From Burkholderiales bacterium (GTDB lineage Bacteria > Pseudomonadota > Gammaproteobacteria > Burkholderiales > SG8-41), in contig JAIEPF010000014.1 in assembly GCA_019749945.1 (NCBI GenBank), positions 1 to 64,000 of the forward strand: 64,000 bases of DNA. Reading direction: 5' to 3'. The position numbers and the translations under genes were made by a program. Shown here piece by piece: positions 1 to 8,850 of the stretch. Below the pieces are notes generated by a model. That model was not told where the DNA came from, searched no databases, and saw only the letters and a program-made list of their open reading frames with translations. Positions within the stretch are counted from its first letter, which is position 1. Each line of letters starts with the position of its first letter.

Positions 1-89
1 CTCAAACTCGGCTGTTGCCTCATCTGCTGGCGATCTCTCAAAACCGTATGATTTCATTTTGTTAGGCGCTCTAAGTGCTCAGAGAAAAA

Positions 90-878
90 CTAGCGCCCAG
101 TGAACCTGGGCTTCTGCTTGTTGATGAAGGCATCGTAACCGATGCGGTAATCGTCGGTGCTGAAGTAATCGAAGTTGGCGTCGATTTCGGCCTCGCTCAG
201 CGGCGCCGGCTGCGGCGTCAGGCGGCGCACGAATTGTTTGTGCCAGCGCGCCACCAGCGGCGCACCTGCCGTGATGCGCGCGACCGTCGCCTCAGTTTCC
301 GCAGCGAGTTCCGCATCCGGCACCAGCCGGGTCAGCAGGCCCTTGGCCTCGGCTTCGGCCGCACCCCAGACCCGGCCTTCGACGAGGATTTCCAGCGCCA
401 CCGCGCGCCCGACCAGCGGCAGCAGCGCATTGAGTTCATCGTACGCAATCGCGAAACCGAGGCGGTTGATCGGCACACCGAAACGCGCGCTGTGCCCGGC
501 GATGCGCAGATCGCACTGGCAGGCCAGCTCCAGGCCGCCGCCGGCGCAGGCGCCATGGATCATCGCCACGGTCGGATGCCGGCATTCGCCGACCGCGCGC
601 AGTGCGCCGTAGACCAGTTCACGGTGATAAACCTTGCCCTGCTCGAAGGTATTGCGTTCAGTGGCGAATTCGGCGATGTCGGCGCCGGCGGCAAAGGCCT
701 TCATGCCGGCCCCGCGCAGCACCACGCAGCGCAGATCATCGTCCGCCGAAAGCTGCTGCATCACCGCGGCGAGTTCGCGCCACATCGCGACCGTCAGTGC
801 ATTCAGTTTCGGGGGATTGGACAGCGTGACGGTGGCCACCTTGTTTTCGTCACACTTCAGCAGAATTTCACCACTCAT
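90..878 (-). CDS. Enoyl-CoA hydratase/isomerase (crotonase) family protein
   Basis: A 262-residue single-domain crotonase. The oxyanion-hole segment KAFAAGADIAEF and the block GACAGGGLELACQCDL are present, so the Glu equivalent to the first catalytic acid of rat enoyl-CoA hydratase (E144) is kept. The position of the second acid (E164, in the FGxPE motif) reads FGVPI, so the acid is absent. The whole protein closely resembles the crotonase at 15080-15862, including the C-terminal block GAPLVARWHKQF, so the two are paralogs. It probably acts on a short-chain or branched acyl-CoA in the cytoplasm. Canonical hydration is doubtful given the missing acid; isomerase or another crotonase chemistry is possible. 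Confidence 0.88.
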   Translation of the reverse strand: MSGEILLKCDENKVATVTLSNPPKLNALTVAMWRELAAVMQQLSADDDLRCVVLRGAGMKAFAAGADIAEFATERNTFEQGKVYHRELVYGALRAVGECRHPTVAMIHGACAGGGLELACQCDLRIAGHSARFGVPINRLGFAIAYDELNALLPLVGRAVALEILVEGRVWGAAEAEAKGLLTRLVPDAELAAETEATVARITAGAPLVARWHKQFVRRLTPQPAPLSEAEIDANFDYFSTDDYRIGYDAFINKQKPRFTGR

Positions 879-887
879 AGCCGGATT

Positions 888-1229
888 TTAAACGAAGGTC
901 TTACGCACATAACCCGCGCCGATGAAAAAGGCGACGCCGCAGACCAGTCCGACGAACATGTTGCGGCGGGCCAGCCGATAGGCGATGAAGGCCACGGCGC
1001 AGGCCAGCAGGCGGTCGGTCAGGGCGGTCTGCGCCAGCAATCCCGAGGGCATCACGATGATGCGCGCAATCAATCCGGCGACCAGCGCATAGGCCACGCA
1101 GGACACCCATTCGAACAGTGCGCTTTGCGGATTGATGCGCCCCGACAGCAGCACGCCGAAGCCGCGCCACAGATAAGTGGCTGCACCGCAGGCGAGCAAC
1201 AGCAGCCAGAGTTCAGTCGCGCCGCGCAT
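888..1229 (-). CDS. azlD: AzlD family branched-chain amino acid transport subunit
   Basis: A small hydrophobic protein of 113 residues with about four membrane segments, of the size and pattern of AzlD. This is the small partner of AzlC in branched-chain amino acid (or other small amino acid) exporters of the inner membrane. The start was placed at MRGATELWLL, because the frame upstream of it is basic and cysteine-rich and belongs to the overlapping azlC sequence. The start lies inside the 3' end of azlC (17-base overlap), as is usual for azlCD. Confidence 0.82.
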   Translation of the reverse strand: MRGATELWLLLLACGAATYLWRGFGVLLSGRINPQSALFEWVSCVAYALVAGLIARIIVMPSGLLAQTALTDRLLACAVAFIAYRLARRNMFVGLVCGVAFFIGAGYVRKTFV

Positions 1230-1935
1230 GGTTTCCCTGCAACAGGAAGGCCGCCGTGCCGCCGATGAATCCCGCGCCGAGCAGACTCCAGCCGGGCGCC
1301 ACGCTGTACAATGCCAGTGCCGTCGCCGCACCGCAGACCAGCGCCGTGAACGCCGAGCGGCTTTGCGCCTCGCCGACCAGGGTCACAAAAAAATACAGCG
1401 GCGTCAGCAATGCCAGGCCGTAACGCAGCAAGGGCGGCAAGGTCACCAGCAGCAACTGGCCGATGATGGCAAACAAGGCGGCGGAACCGATGCAGACCGC
1501 GGAAAAGCCGAGGAAATAATGCCAGCGCGCCTCGAGGTCCTCGAGATCCGCCTCATTGAAGCGCCGCATCGCCACCGCCCAGGTGGTCATCGACACCAGC
1601 TGCGCCGCGAGCAGGAACTGCCAGAGGCTGCGGCCGCGCCTGCCTTCGCGCATCAGCGGCATCAAGGTCAGCGTCATCGGGAAAAACCGCGCCGCGCTCA
1701 GCGACACCGCCAGCACGGTGGCCGCCACCGCCGCACCGCCGGCGTGCATTTCCATCAGCACCAGTTGCCCGGGCAAGGCCCAGATGGCGAAGGTCGCCGC
1801 CAGCGTCATCCAGATCGAATAACCGGCGTCGGCGGCGAGCGAGCCGTAACCGAGGAAGCCCGCACCGAGCACCGCGGCGGGCACACCCAACGCTTCACGC
1901 GCGCCAATGCCGAAGGCGCGGCGGTGCAGCGCCAT
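1213..1935 (-). CDS. azlC: AzlC family ABC-independent amino acid exporter, large subunit
   Basis: A 240-residue polytopic membrane protein with the AzlC-type segment GYGSLAADAGYS near the N-terminus and the downstream motif ARFFPMTLTLMP. With AzlD it should form a branched-chain amino acid exporter. The start MALHRRAFG was chosen because its ATG overlaps the TGA of the 3-hydroxyacyl-CoA dehydrogenase gene by one base (TGATG), while the frame upstream is a shadow of that gene. The operon order is 3HAD, azlC, azlD and possibly the crotonase. Confidence 0.85.
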   Translation of the reverse strand: MALHRRAFGIGAREALGVPAAVLGAGFLGYGSLAADAGYSIWMTLAATFAIWALPGQLVLMEMHAGGAAVAATVLAVSLSAARFFPMTLTLMPLMREGRRGRSLWQFLLAAQLVSMTTWAVAMRRFNEADLEDLEARWHYFLGFSAVCIGSAALFAIIGQLLLVTLPPLLRYGLALLTPLYFFVTLVGEAQSRSAFTALVCGAATALALYSVAPGWSLLGAGFIGGTAAFLLQGNHARRD

Positions 1936-2852
1936 CAACGCCGCGGATCTCGCGGTTTGGGCCGGGTTTTCGGCGCCGGCGTGTTCACACCGGAATCCAG
2001 ATATTCGGTGAGCTTGGCGAGCTGCGCCGAAGACTGTTTGCGCGCGGCCTCGACATCGCAACCCGCCCAGTCATAAAACCCCTTGCCCGCCGCGGCCCCG
2101 GTTTCACCATCCCTGACCATGGACTGCAGCATCGGATTGGGGATGCCGTTGTGGAACAGCTCGGGCACGATCGAGGCCTGGGCGCCGGCGTGAATGCTCA
2201 AACCGCTAATGTCCTTTTGCTCGATCAGACCGGTGATGCACATGCGCGGCGCCAGCATGCGCCGTGCGGCATGGTCGATGTCGGCGGCACTGGCAACACC
2301 ATTCTCAATCAGGTAATAGGCTTCGTGCAGGATGGCATGCTGCAGGCGGTTGACCAGAAAACCGACGATGGGTTTGTACAAAACCACCGGCTCCTTGCCC
2401 GAGCGGCGCAGCGCTTCCGCGGCGATATCCACCAGTTCCCGCGGCGTTTTCGGTCCGGCCATCACTTCCACCACCAGCGCCTGGTCGGCGGGCATGAAGT
2501 AATGCAGGCCGAGAAAACGCTCCGGGTGTTTCAGCACTTTTGCCAGTTCGACCAGATCCAGCCCCGAAGTGCCGGTGGCGATCAGGTAATCAGCACCCGG
2601 CCAGGCGGCTTCGAGTTCCTTGTACACCGCCTGCTTGGTCGCCACGTCCTCCGGCACCAGTTCCAGCACCAGGTCCGGCGGCGTCGCCGGCAGTTTGTCG
2701 ACGGCGCGCACGCCCGCCGGCAGATCCTTCAGTGACGCGGCGCGACTGCTGCGCACCGTCGTGTCAAAACCATGTTTGGCAAAGGTGCTGGCCACGCCGC
2801 GGCCCATCACGCCATAGCCGTAGATCAGGATCGAATGGATTGTTTTGGTCAT
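1935..2852 (-). CDS. 3-hydroxyacyl-CoA dehydrogenase, NAD-binding
   Basis: A 305-residue cytoplasmic dehydrogenase. The N-terminal Rossmann motif GYGVMG follows a beta strand at about residue 10. The family block LHYFMPADQALVVEVM carries the catalytic His, and the C-terminal domain begins at VGFLVNRLQHAILHEA. The size fits a stand-alone HADH (oxidation of (S)-3-hydroxyacyl-CoA) or a related beta-hydroxyacid dehydrogenase. The start is the ATG at MTKTIHSIL; the 22 codons upstream are not family-like. It leads the minus-strand unit with azlCD, and the crotonase downstream fits a beta-oxidation-like role. Confidence 0.85.
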   Translation of the reverse strand: MTKTIHSILIYGYGVMGRGVASTFAKHGFDTTVRSSRAASLKDLPAGVRAVDKLPATPPDLVLELVPEDVATKQAVYKELEAAWPGADYLIATGTSGLDLVELAKVLKHPERFLGLHYFMPADQALVVEVMAGPKTPRELVDIAAEALRRSGKEPVVLYKPIVGFLVNRLQHAILHEAYYLIENGVASAADIDHAARRMLAPRMCITGLIEQKDISGLSIHAGAQASIVPELFHNGIPNPMLQSMVRDGETGAAAGKGFYDWAGCDVEAARKQSSAQLAKLTEYLDSGVNTPAPKTRPKPRDPRR

Positions 2853-2995
2853 TGCCCGGAAAGTCCTGAGATAAGTGCTGAAATGGATGCCGCGCAGCGC
2901 ATCGGATGACGCGTGCAATGCCTGTGTAGGCTAACCAAGTTGCATCGCATTGCCAACTGCCTGACAAGACCGGTGAGCCTGCCGGTCAAGGCAAG

Positions 2996-3024
2996 TTGAC
3001 ACCCTGTGGATATGGGTTTAACGT
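2996..3024 (+). promoter_or_regulatory. Putative sigma70-type promoter for the downstream Bug gene
   Basis: A perfect -35 hexamer TTGACA is followed after 17 bases by TAACGT, a weak -10 box. It lies about 75 bases before the ATG of the solute-binding protein gene and in a locally AT-rich stretch. Assigned from sequence match only. Confidence 0.35.
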
Positions 3025-3098
3025 TTTTACGTCATAACAACAAACACTAAAGGGATGCGCGTCCGCGGCGTCCCTCCTATCATTCTGGAGGAGTTACG

Positions 3099-4055
3099 AT
3101 GAAACGATTGCTGATCGCCGGCGCCTGTGCCCTGACCTCGCTTGCCGCGTCCGCGCAGGGTTTCCCGAACAAGGCCATCACCGTGGTCGTGCCCAATCCG
3201 CCGGGGGGCATGAACCAGATCCACGCCCAGCCCCTGTCGGCCATCATCGAACGCCTGACCAAGCAGCCGGCGCCGGTGGTCAACCGCTCCGGCGGCACCG
3301 CCGCGGTCGGCACCGCCTATGTCGCCGGCCAGCCGGCCGATGGCCATACGCTGCTGGTCACCACGCCGAACATTTATCTGGTCATCGAAAAGGACAAGCT
3401 CTACGGCATCAAGTCGCCGTACACGCTGGCGCAGATCCAGCCGGTGGCGCTGATGAGCGCCGATCCGCTGATCATGGTGACCCACCCCTCGGTGCCGGTC
3501 AAAACCGCCAAGGAATTTGCCACGCTGCTGAAAAAGAAAACCGGCGTCTACACCTTCTCCTCCTCCGGGCCCTACGGCATCACCCACGTGCCCTTCGAAA
3601 TGTTCATCGACACCGTCGGCATCAAGATGCGCCACGTGCCGACCACCGGCGGCGGCCCGGCCATCACCCAGGCCCTGGGCGGTCATGTCGATGCCACGGC
3701 GAGCGGCCCGGCGGCGGTGTATCCCTATGTCTCGACCGGCAAACTCAAGGCCATCGGCAATACCGGGCTTAAACGTCATCCGTCGTTCTCCGACACCCCG
3801 ACCCTCAAGGAACAGGGCATCGATGCCGAAGCCTATCTGTGGGTCGGCCTGTTCACGACGGCCGGCCTGCCCGAGGCCACGCTGACTCAGTTGCGCGACC
3901 TGGTGCGCAAGGCCGCTGCCGATCCGTCGTTCATCGACGCACTGAAAAAAGTGCAGGTGGTGCCGGACTATCGCGACACTCCGGAATTCAAGGTCTTTTT
4001 TGATGCCGATTACGCGCGTATGGCGAAAGCGGTGCAGAAAATCGGGAAAATTTGA
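3099..4055 (+). CDS. Bug/TctC family tripartite tricarboxylate transporter substrate-binding protein
   Basis: A 318-residue periplasmic binding protein. It has a cleavable signal peptide (MKRLLIAGACALTSLAASAQ) followed by the family opening FPNKAITVVVPNPPGG, and later HVPTTGGGPAITQALGGHVD. A strong ribosome site (GGAGGAG) sits 7 bases before the ATG. Bug proteins bind carboxylates or amides and deliver them to TctAB permeases, but no permease gene is in the window. The enolase-superfamily gene downstream may act on the imported ligand. The N-terminal binding loop is more divergent than in the other Bug copies here (PPGGMNQIH rather than PGGxxDxxAR). Confidence 0.9.
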   Translation: MKRLLIAGACALTSLAASAQGFPNKAITVVVPNPPGGMNQIHAQPLSAIIERLTKQPAPVVNRSGGTAAVGTAYVAGQPADGHTLLVTTPNIYLVIEKDKLYGIKSPYTLAQIQPVALMSADPLIMVTHPSVPVKTAKEFATLLKKKTGVYTFSSSGPYGITHVPFEMFIDTVGIKMRHVPTTGGGPAITQALGGHVDATASGPAAVYPYVSTGKLKAIGNTGLKRHPSFSDTPTLKEQGIDAEAYLWVGLFTTAGLPEATLTQLRDLVRKAAADPSFIDALKKVQVVPDYRDTPEFKVFFDADYARMAKAVQKIGKI

Positions 4056-4105
4056 ATCCGCTCCGCGATGATTGCATAATCTATTGATTTTATTGATATT
4101 TTAAT

Positions 4106-4128
4106 GCGGCGCTGCGGCGCCGCTTTTT
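4106..4128 (+). terminator. Rho-independent terminator after the Bug gene
   Basis: A GCGGCG stem pairs with CGCCGC across a 6-base loop and is followed directly by five T. It lies 50 bases after the stop codon of the Bug gene and just before the next start, so it should partly insulate the two genes. Confidence 0.6.
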
Positions 4129-4151
4129 CTGGACATTTTTCGAGATCACTC

Positions 4152-5258
4152 ATGCGCATCAAACAGATCCGGGCCATCGCCGTCAGCCTGCCGATGATCA
4201 AGCCGGTGAAAATGTCCTTCGAGGAAGTGCGCAACGCCGAAAACATCCTGGCGCGCATCGAAACCAGCGACGGCATCATCGGCTGGGGTGAAGCCGCGTC
4301 AGCCCCGACCATGACCGGCGAAACCCCGGGCAGCATGGTCGCCGCGGTGCGTTATCTCGCCGACAAACTCGAGGGCATGCCGGCCGATGACATCCCCGCA
4401 GCGATGCACCGCGCCGGACAATATCTTTACGGCAACAACGGCGCCAAGGCCGCGATTGAAATGGCGCTGTTCGATGCACTGGGCCAGGCCAAAGGCAAAC
4501 CGGTGTATGAACTGCTCGGCGGCGCACGGCGCATGCGCATCCCGGCGCTGCGCCTGATTGGCGCCGGCAGCACCGAAGGCGATATCGCGGAAACCCAAAA
4601 GCGCCTCGCTGAAGGTTATGTCGCGATCAAAATCAAGGTCGGCGTCAGCACGCCGGAAGCCGATGCTGAACGCGCACGCGCCGTTGCCGGCTCGGTCAAG
4701 GACGACAAGGTACTGATCTGCGCCGACGCCAATCAGGCCTGGACGCCGGACGAAGCCATCCGTTTTGTCCGCGGCATCGCCGACACTCGCATCGAATTTT
4801 TCGAACAGCCCGTCGCCGCATACGACGTTGCCGGCATGGCACGCGTCGCTGCTGCCAGCCGCGTCAAGATCGGGGTCGATGAAGGCCTGCACAGCCTCGA
4901 CGATCTGCAGCGCCACCACGACATGAAAGCCGCACACGGCGCCAGCCTGAAAACCATCAAATTGGGCGGCATGCAGGTGGTGCACGATGCCGCGATGCTC
5001 TGCGAAAAACTCGATATGAAGGTCAACCTCGCCTGCAAGATCGCCGAGGCCGGCATCGCCAGCGCCGGCCTGCTGCATCTGGCGGCGGCGATTCCGTCAC
5101 TGGACTGGGGTGTCAGCCTGTCGAGTCCTTATCTGTCTGACGATCTGGTTGCCGAGCCCATTGCGCTGGATGGCGGTTTCGTCAACGTGCCGACCGGGCC
5201 GGGGCTGGGGATTCGAGTGGATGAGGCAAAGGTACGGCGGTATACGCGGGAAGTTTAA
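4152..5258 (+). CDS. Mandelate racemase/muconate lactonizing enzyme family protein (enolase superfamily)
   Basis: A 368-residue enzyme of the muconate-lactonizing subgroup. The N-terminal capping domain is followed by a barrel with the K-x-K motif (IKIKVG, K160 and K162), metal ligands at D192 (ADANQAW), E218 (EQPV) and D243 (GVDEG), and a Lys at about 267 on the opposite face. All catalytic residues for metal-assisted proton abstraction next to a carboxylate are present. The substrate cannot be told from sequence; lactone, N-succinylamino acid and dipeptide members exist. The ATG at MRIKQIRA was chosen because the in-frame sequence before it encodes the terminator hairpin. Its placement after a Bug gene suggests catabolism of an imported carboxylate. 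Confidence 0.88.
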   Translation: MRIKQIRAIAVSLPMIKPVKMSFEEVRNAENILARIETSDGIIGWGEAASAPTMTGETPGSMVAAVRYLADKLEGMPADDIPAAMHRAGQYLYGNNGAKAAIEMALFDALGQAKGKPVYELLGGARRMRIPALRLIGAGSTEGDIAETQKRLAEGYVAIKIKVGVSTPEADAERARAVAGSVKDDKVLICADANQAWTPDEAIRFVRGIADTRIEFFEQPVAAYDVAGMARVAAASRVKIGVDEGLHSLDDLQRHHDMKAAHGASLKTIKLGGMQVVHDAAMLCEKLDMKVNLACKIAEAGIASAGLLHLAAAIPSLDWGVSLSSPYLSDDLVAEPIALDGGFVNVPTGPGLGIRVDEAKVRRYTREV

Positions 5259-5433
5259 TCAATCAAAGCAGTTTTTTATTGGTAACGTAGCCCGCCCTCA
5301 CTCGCCAATACGCGCCAACACTCGCGGAAAATTGTCGTTTTCCCTACGTTTTTAGATAAAGCGGTAGGGCACATACAATTCGTATCAACACCCACTGAAC
5401 ATCACAGGGCAGCATTCCCCCAAAGTCGATCCA

Positions 5434-5835
5434 ATGATGAAATCAAAGTGGGAAAAAGCTGATGGGCCATATCCTTGGCGGACGATTATCCTCGTTGGGG
5501 TTCTAATTATTAGTTATTTTCTTAGCGTGCTGTGGTCAGCATGGGTAAACAGCACTACCTCTATTTTTTACAGAACACTTAGCTCAATTCCGTGCCTAAA
5601 AACTTACCACCCCGCCTTCACTCCAGGCAATGGCGGCCCTAATTTTTGGTTTCTTGAAGATTACGAAGTCGTCTATTTCAGCTCCGCAATTCTTTCCGAT
5701 CCAGAATGTGCTGGTAAGTTAATGGCCGCCGGAACAACGTTTATCAAACTGAATCCGGGACGGCATCAAGTAGTCATTCAGCTTGTTGACCCCGTAACCA
5801 TGGAAATAATTTCCAAGATTTCCATTAAGCCTTAG
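5434..5835 (+). CDS. Hypothetical single-pass membrane protein
   Basis: A 133-residue protein with a hydrophobic segment at about residues 18-36 (IILVGVLIISYFLSVLW), preceded by a charged, tryptophan-containing N-terminus. A domain of about 95 residues outside the membrane contains two or three Cys. Codon use is markedly AT-richer than in the flanking genes, suggesting acquisition. No family was recognised. The reading frame is clean and starts MMKSKWEK, but no strong ribosome site was seen. Confidence 0.5.
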   Translation: MMKSKWEKADGPYPWRTIILVGVLIISYFLSVLWSAWVNSTTSIFYRTLSSIPCLKTYHPAFTPGNGGPNFWFLEDYEVVYFSSAILSDPECAGKLMAAGTTFIKLNPGRHQVVIQLVDPVTMEIISKISIKP

Positions 5836-5917
5836 CGGCCACTGACAGTATCCCTACGTTGTAGAGTTAATCTATTGATTTTCCAGTAAAAGCGTCTGAT
5901 TAAAAGTCCGTTGATCT

Positions 5918-6031
5918 CTACAGCCTTAGACACGCCGCGTAGTGCCCCGGCCTGATTTCACGCAACGGCGGCACACTTTCCCCACACTCCACCGTTGCCC
6001 GCGGACACTGCGCCTGGAATACACAGCCTGA
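5918..6031 (-). pseudogene. Remnant of the 3' end of an OppF/DppF-like ATPase gene
   Basis: The minus strand reads SGCVFQAQCPRATVECGESV and on through [10 protein letters not shown] to a TAG stop. This matches the C-terminus of the intact fused ATPase gene at 6853-8850 with only about four residue changes, although the DNA differs at roughly a dozen sites, mostly third codon positions. The frame is lost just upstream (a TAA lies about 24 bases beyond the recognisable part). It is therefore the surviving end of a second, homologous gene that had diverged under selection before truncation. Confidence 0.75.
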
Positions 6032-6155
6032 GAAGGGTGAGATAGGGACGGAGCCTTATTTCGCAATCTCCGTACCGGAGTGAATTTCTTTTCTTCTCAC
6101 CCGCGACTACTCCCATATGGCACATCCCCATCGGCCCTGGCAGCGGCGCGTAGAG

Positions 6156-6503
6156 TCATGCCGCGGCCTGCAATCGCCTTGCGCCGCGCACCCGCACGGG
6201 TTGCACCGCGAGTCGCATGCCCATCGCTTTGAGCAGCGCTCGCAGGCTTTTGAGTTCGGGGTTGCCACGAGGTGAAAGCGTACGGTACAGCGTCGTGGCG
6301 TTGAGATTCGTTGTCTGCGCCAGCTTGGACACACCGCCAAAGGCTTCCGCCATGCGGCGCAGCGCGATCAGCAGCTCCGGCTGACCGCCATCTTCGAGGA
6401 TTGCATTAAGGTACTCCGCTGCGAATGCAGGATCGTCGCGAAAGCTCGCAATCGTTGCTTCGTCGTGGCTGCGGTAGGGCAATGTTTTCGCTTTGGCTGT
6501 CAT
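6156..6503 (-). CDS. HigA-like antitoxin (addiction-module antidote, HTH)
   Basis: A 115-residue protein with a Cro/C1-type helix-turn-helix in its second half (GGVSKLAQTTNLNATTLYRT, then LKSLRALLKAMGMRL). It matches the short antidote family that partners RelE/HigB-type killers. Its ATG overlaps the toxin's TGA by one base (TGATG), and an upstream CGGAGA within the toxin end can serve as the ribosome site. A GTG one codon earlier is the alternative start. It should neutralise the toxin and repress the operon. Confidence 0.85.
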   Translation of the reverse strand: MTAKAKTLPYRSHDEATIASFRDDPAFAAEYLNAILEDGGQPELLIALRRMAEAFGGVSKLAQTTNLNATTLYRTLSPRGNPELKSLRALLKAMGMRLAVQPVRVRGARRLQAAA

Positions 6504-6820
6504 CACAATCTCCGTTGGTAATCATCCAGGCATTTCACTGCACGTTCGATGTCGGCTGCCTGGGTTCGCTTGTCGCCGCCACATAAGATCAGCACGATGG
6601 TTCGCCCGACCCTGCCGTAATAGACCCGGTATCCCGCTCCGACATCAATCCGCAGTTCCGAAATTCCATCACGGCATGGCTTGTGATCACCAAAGTTGCC
6701 AGAAGCGACCCGGTCAATCCTGCGCTGGATGGCCACACGCGCCCGAATGTCCCTGAGAGCATCGAGCCATGTCTGGAATAAATCGCGCCCGGATGCCGTT
6801 AGGTAATGGCGAATTTCCAC
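6503..6820 (-). CDS. HigB/RelE-type killer toxin (addiction module)
   Basis: A 105-residue protein of the phage Gp49-like HigB group, with the core GAGYRVYYGRVGRTIVLILC and the tail GGDKRTQAADIERA typical of these toxins. They are ribosome-associated or free mRNA interferases. Toxin precedes antitoxin, as in higBA. The pair sits between an OppF remnant and the 3' end of the intact opp-type gene, so it marks a rearranged site. Confidence 0.87.
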   Translation of the reverse strand: MEIRHYLTASGRDLFQTWLDALRDIRARVAIQRRIDRVASGNFGDHKPCRDGISELRIDVGAGYRVYYGRVGRTIVLILCGGDKRTQAADIERAVKCLDDYQRRL

Positions 6821-6852
6821 GGTGGCGAGTTTCGCTTATAAGCGATAAATTG

Positions 6853-8850
6853 TCAATCTCGCAGCTTCAAGCACGCCGCATAATGCCCCGGCTTGATTTC
6901 ACGCAGTGGCGGCACGCTTTCTCCGCACTCCGCCGTCGCCCGCGGACAACGCGCCTGGAATACACAGCCTGAGGGCGTGACCGACCCGCCGGGCACTTCA
7001 CCGCCGGACAATGCCCGCACCCGCTGCGCCTCCAATGCCGGATCCGGAATCGGCACCGCTGCCAGCAGCAGCTGCGTGTACGGATGCAGCGGTTCTGCGT
7101 ACAAGACATCGCGGTCAGCGATTTCCATGACCTTGCCCAGATACATCACCATCACGCGGTCGGCAATGTGGCGCACCACCGCGAGGTCGTGGGCGATGAA
7201 GAGATAAGTCAGGCCAAGCTTCTGCTGCAGGTCTTCCAGCAGGTTGATGATCTGCGCCTGGATCGACACATCCAGCGCCGACACCGGTTCGTCGCAAATG
7301 ATGAACGACGGCTCCAGCGCCAGCGCCCGTGCGATGCCCACACGCTGGCGCTGCCCGCCCGACAGCTGATGCGGGTAACGCTCGGCCATGTAGTCAAACA
7401 GGCCGACCTGTTGCAGCAGTTCACGCACCCGCACCTGTGCCGCGGCGGCATCCGCTTGCAGTTTGTACACCAGCAGCGGCTCGGCAATACTCTGGCCGAT
7501 GGTCATGCGCGGATTCAGCGAGCTGTACGGATCCTGGAAGATCACCTGCACCTGGCGGCGGTAACGCTGCAGTTCCTCCCCTGCGGCCTGCGTCACTTCG
7601 GTGCCGTCGAACAGGATCTGCCCGGCCGTGGCCTGTTCCAGTTTCAGCAGGGTGCGGCCGACCGTGGTTTTGCCGCAACCGGATTCACCGACCAGACCCA
7701 GGGTTTCGCCGCGAACAATGTCAAAGGACAGGTCATCGACGGCGCGCAACGGCGGCCGGTCGTTACCAATATCAAAATACGTTTTCAACCCGCGCACCTG
7801 CAACAGTGGTGAAGCGCGACCCAGTGTTTTGTTGATGCCCGCCGCGCCGGATGACGCATTGGCCGCGGCCTGCTGCAGCAATTCCGCTGCGCGTATGCAG
7901 GCCGACCCGCGCTGCGGCGCGACCTCCAGCAGTTCCGGCAAAGCCTGCACGCAGGCATCGATACGCAGCGCGCAGCGCGGTGCAAAACGGCAGCCGGGGG
8001 GCGGATCGAGCAAATCCGGCGGCGCGCCGTCGATGGTTTCGAGCCTTGCACCGCGTGGCCGGTCGAGCCGCGGCACCGAGCGCAGCAGGCCGGCGGTGTA
8101 GGGATGCAGTGGCTGCGCAAACAGTTCCGTCGCAGCCGCCTGCTCCGCCATGCGCGCCGCATACATCACATTGACGCGATCGGCATAACGCGCGACGACA
8201 CCGAGGTTGTGGGTGATGATTACCAGCGCGATACCCAACTCGCGCGACAAGTCCTGCATCAGCCCGAGGATCTGCGCCTGGATGGTGACGTCGAGCGCAG
8301 TGGTCGGTTCGTCGGCGATGATCAGCCGCGGATTGCAGGTCAGCGCGATGGCAATCATCACGCGCTGGCGCATGCCGCCGGAGAACTGGTGCGGATACTG
8401 GGCTAGGCGCCGCGCCGCATCGGGGATGCCCACGCGCTGCAGCAGTTCGATAGAACGTTCACGCGCGGCGTCAGCGTTCATGCCGAGATGGATGCGCAGG
8501 GGTTCAGCCATCTGGTAGCCGATGTCCAGCACCGGGTTCAGCGAGCTCATCGGGTCCTGGAACACCATCGCGATGTCGCGACCGCGGATTTTGCGCATCT
8601 CCGCATCGGGCAGCGCCAGCAGGTCGCGATTATCAAACAGGATGCGCCCGCTGACCTGCGCCGTCGGCGCCAGCAGGCGCATCACCGCCAGTGCCGACAC
8701 CGATTTGCCACAGCCGGATTCTCCGACCAGCGCCAGGGTCTCCCCGGCGCTGACCTGCCAGGAGACGCCCTGCACTGCACGCACCACGCCGCGCGGCGTG
8801 GCGAACTGCACCTGCAGGTTTTCAACCTCCAGCAGCGGGCCTGCGGGCAT
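6853..8850 (-). CDS. Fused dipeptide/oligopeptide ABC transporter ATPase (DppD-DppF type)
   Basis: A 665-residue protein with two complete nucleotide-binding domains. Domain 1 has Walker A at 43-50 (GESGCGKS), signature FSGGM at about 156 and Walker B LIIADEP at about 176. Domain 2 has Walker A at 388-395, signature LSGGQ at about 496 and Walker B FIICDEP at about 516. Each ends in the OppD/F C-terminal extension with HPYT and a cysteine cluster ([16 protein letters not shown]). It should energise an importer of peptides or similar small molecules. No cognate permease or binding protein is adjacent. The start is [10 protein letters not shown], whose ATG overlaps the oxidase stop (TGATG); about 100 in-frame codons upstream are a shadow of the oxidase gene. 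Confidence 0.93.
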   Translation of the reverse strand: MPAGPLLEVENLQVQFATPRGVVRAVQGVSWQVSAGETLALVGESGCGKSVSALAVMRLLAPTAQVSGRILFDNRDLLALPDAEMRKIRGRDIAMVFQDPMSSLNPVLDIGYQMAEPLRIHLGMNADAARERSIELLQRVGIPDAARRLAQYPHQFSGGMRQRVMIAIALTCNPRLIIADEPTTALDVTIQAQILGLMQDLSRELGIALVIITHNLGVVARYADRVNVMYAARMAEQAAATELFAQPLHPYTAGLLRSVPRLDRPRGARLETIDGAPPDLLDPPPGCRFAPRCALRIDACVQALPELLEVAPQRGSACIRAAELLQQAAANASSGAAGINKTLGRASPLLQVRGLKTYFDIGNDRPPLRAVDDLSFDIVRGETLGLVGESGCGKTTVGRTLLKLEQATAGQILFDGTEVTQAAGEELQRYRRQVQVIFQDPYSSLNPRMTIGQSIAEPLLVYKLQADAAAAQVRVRELLQQVGLFDYMAERYPHQLSGGQRQRVGIARALALEPSFIICDEPVSALDVSIQAQIINLLEDLQQKLGLTYLFIAHDLAVVRHIADRVMVMYLGKVMEIADRDVLYAEPLHPYTQLLLAAVPIPDPALEAQRVRALSGGEVPGGSVTPSGCVFQARCPRATAECGESVPPLREIKPGHYAACLKLRD

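Noticed and set aside
1-89. Left edge of the window
   Set aside because: Too short to show any gene; no motif recognised.
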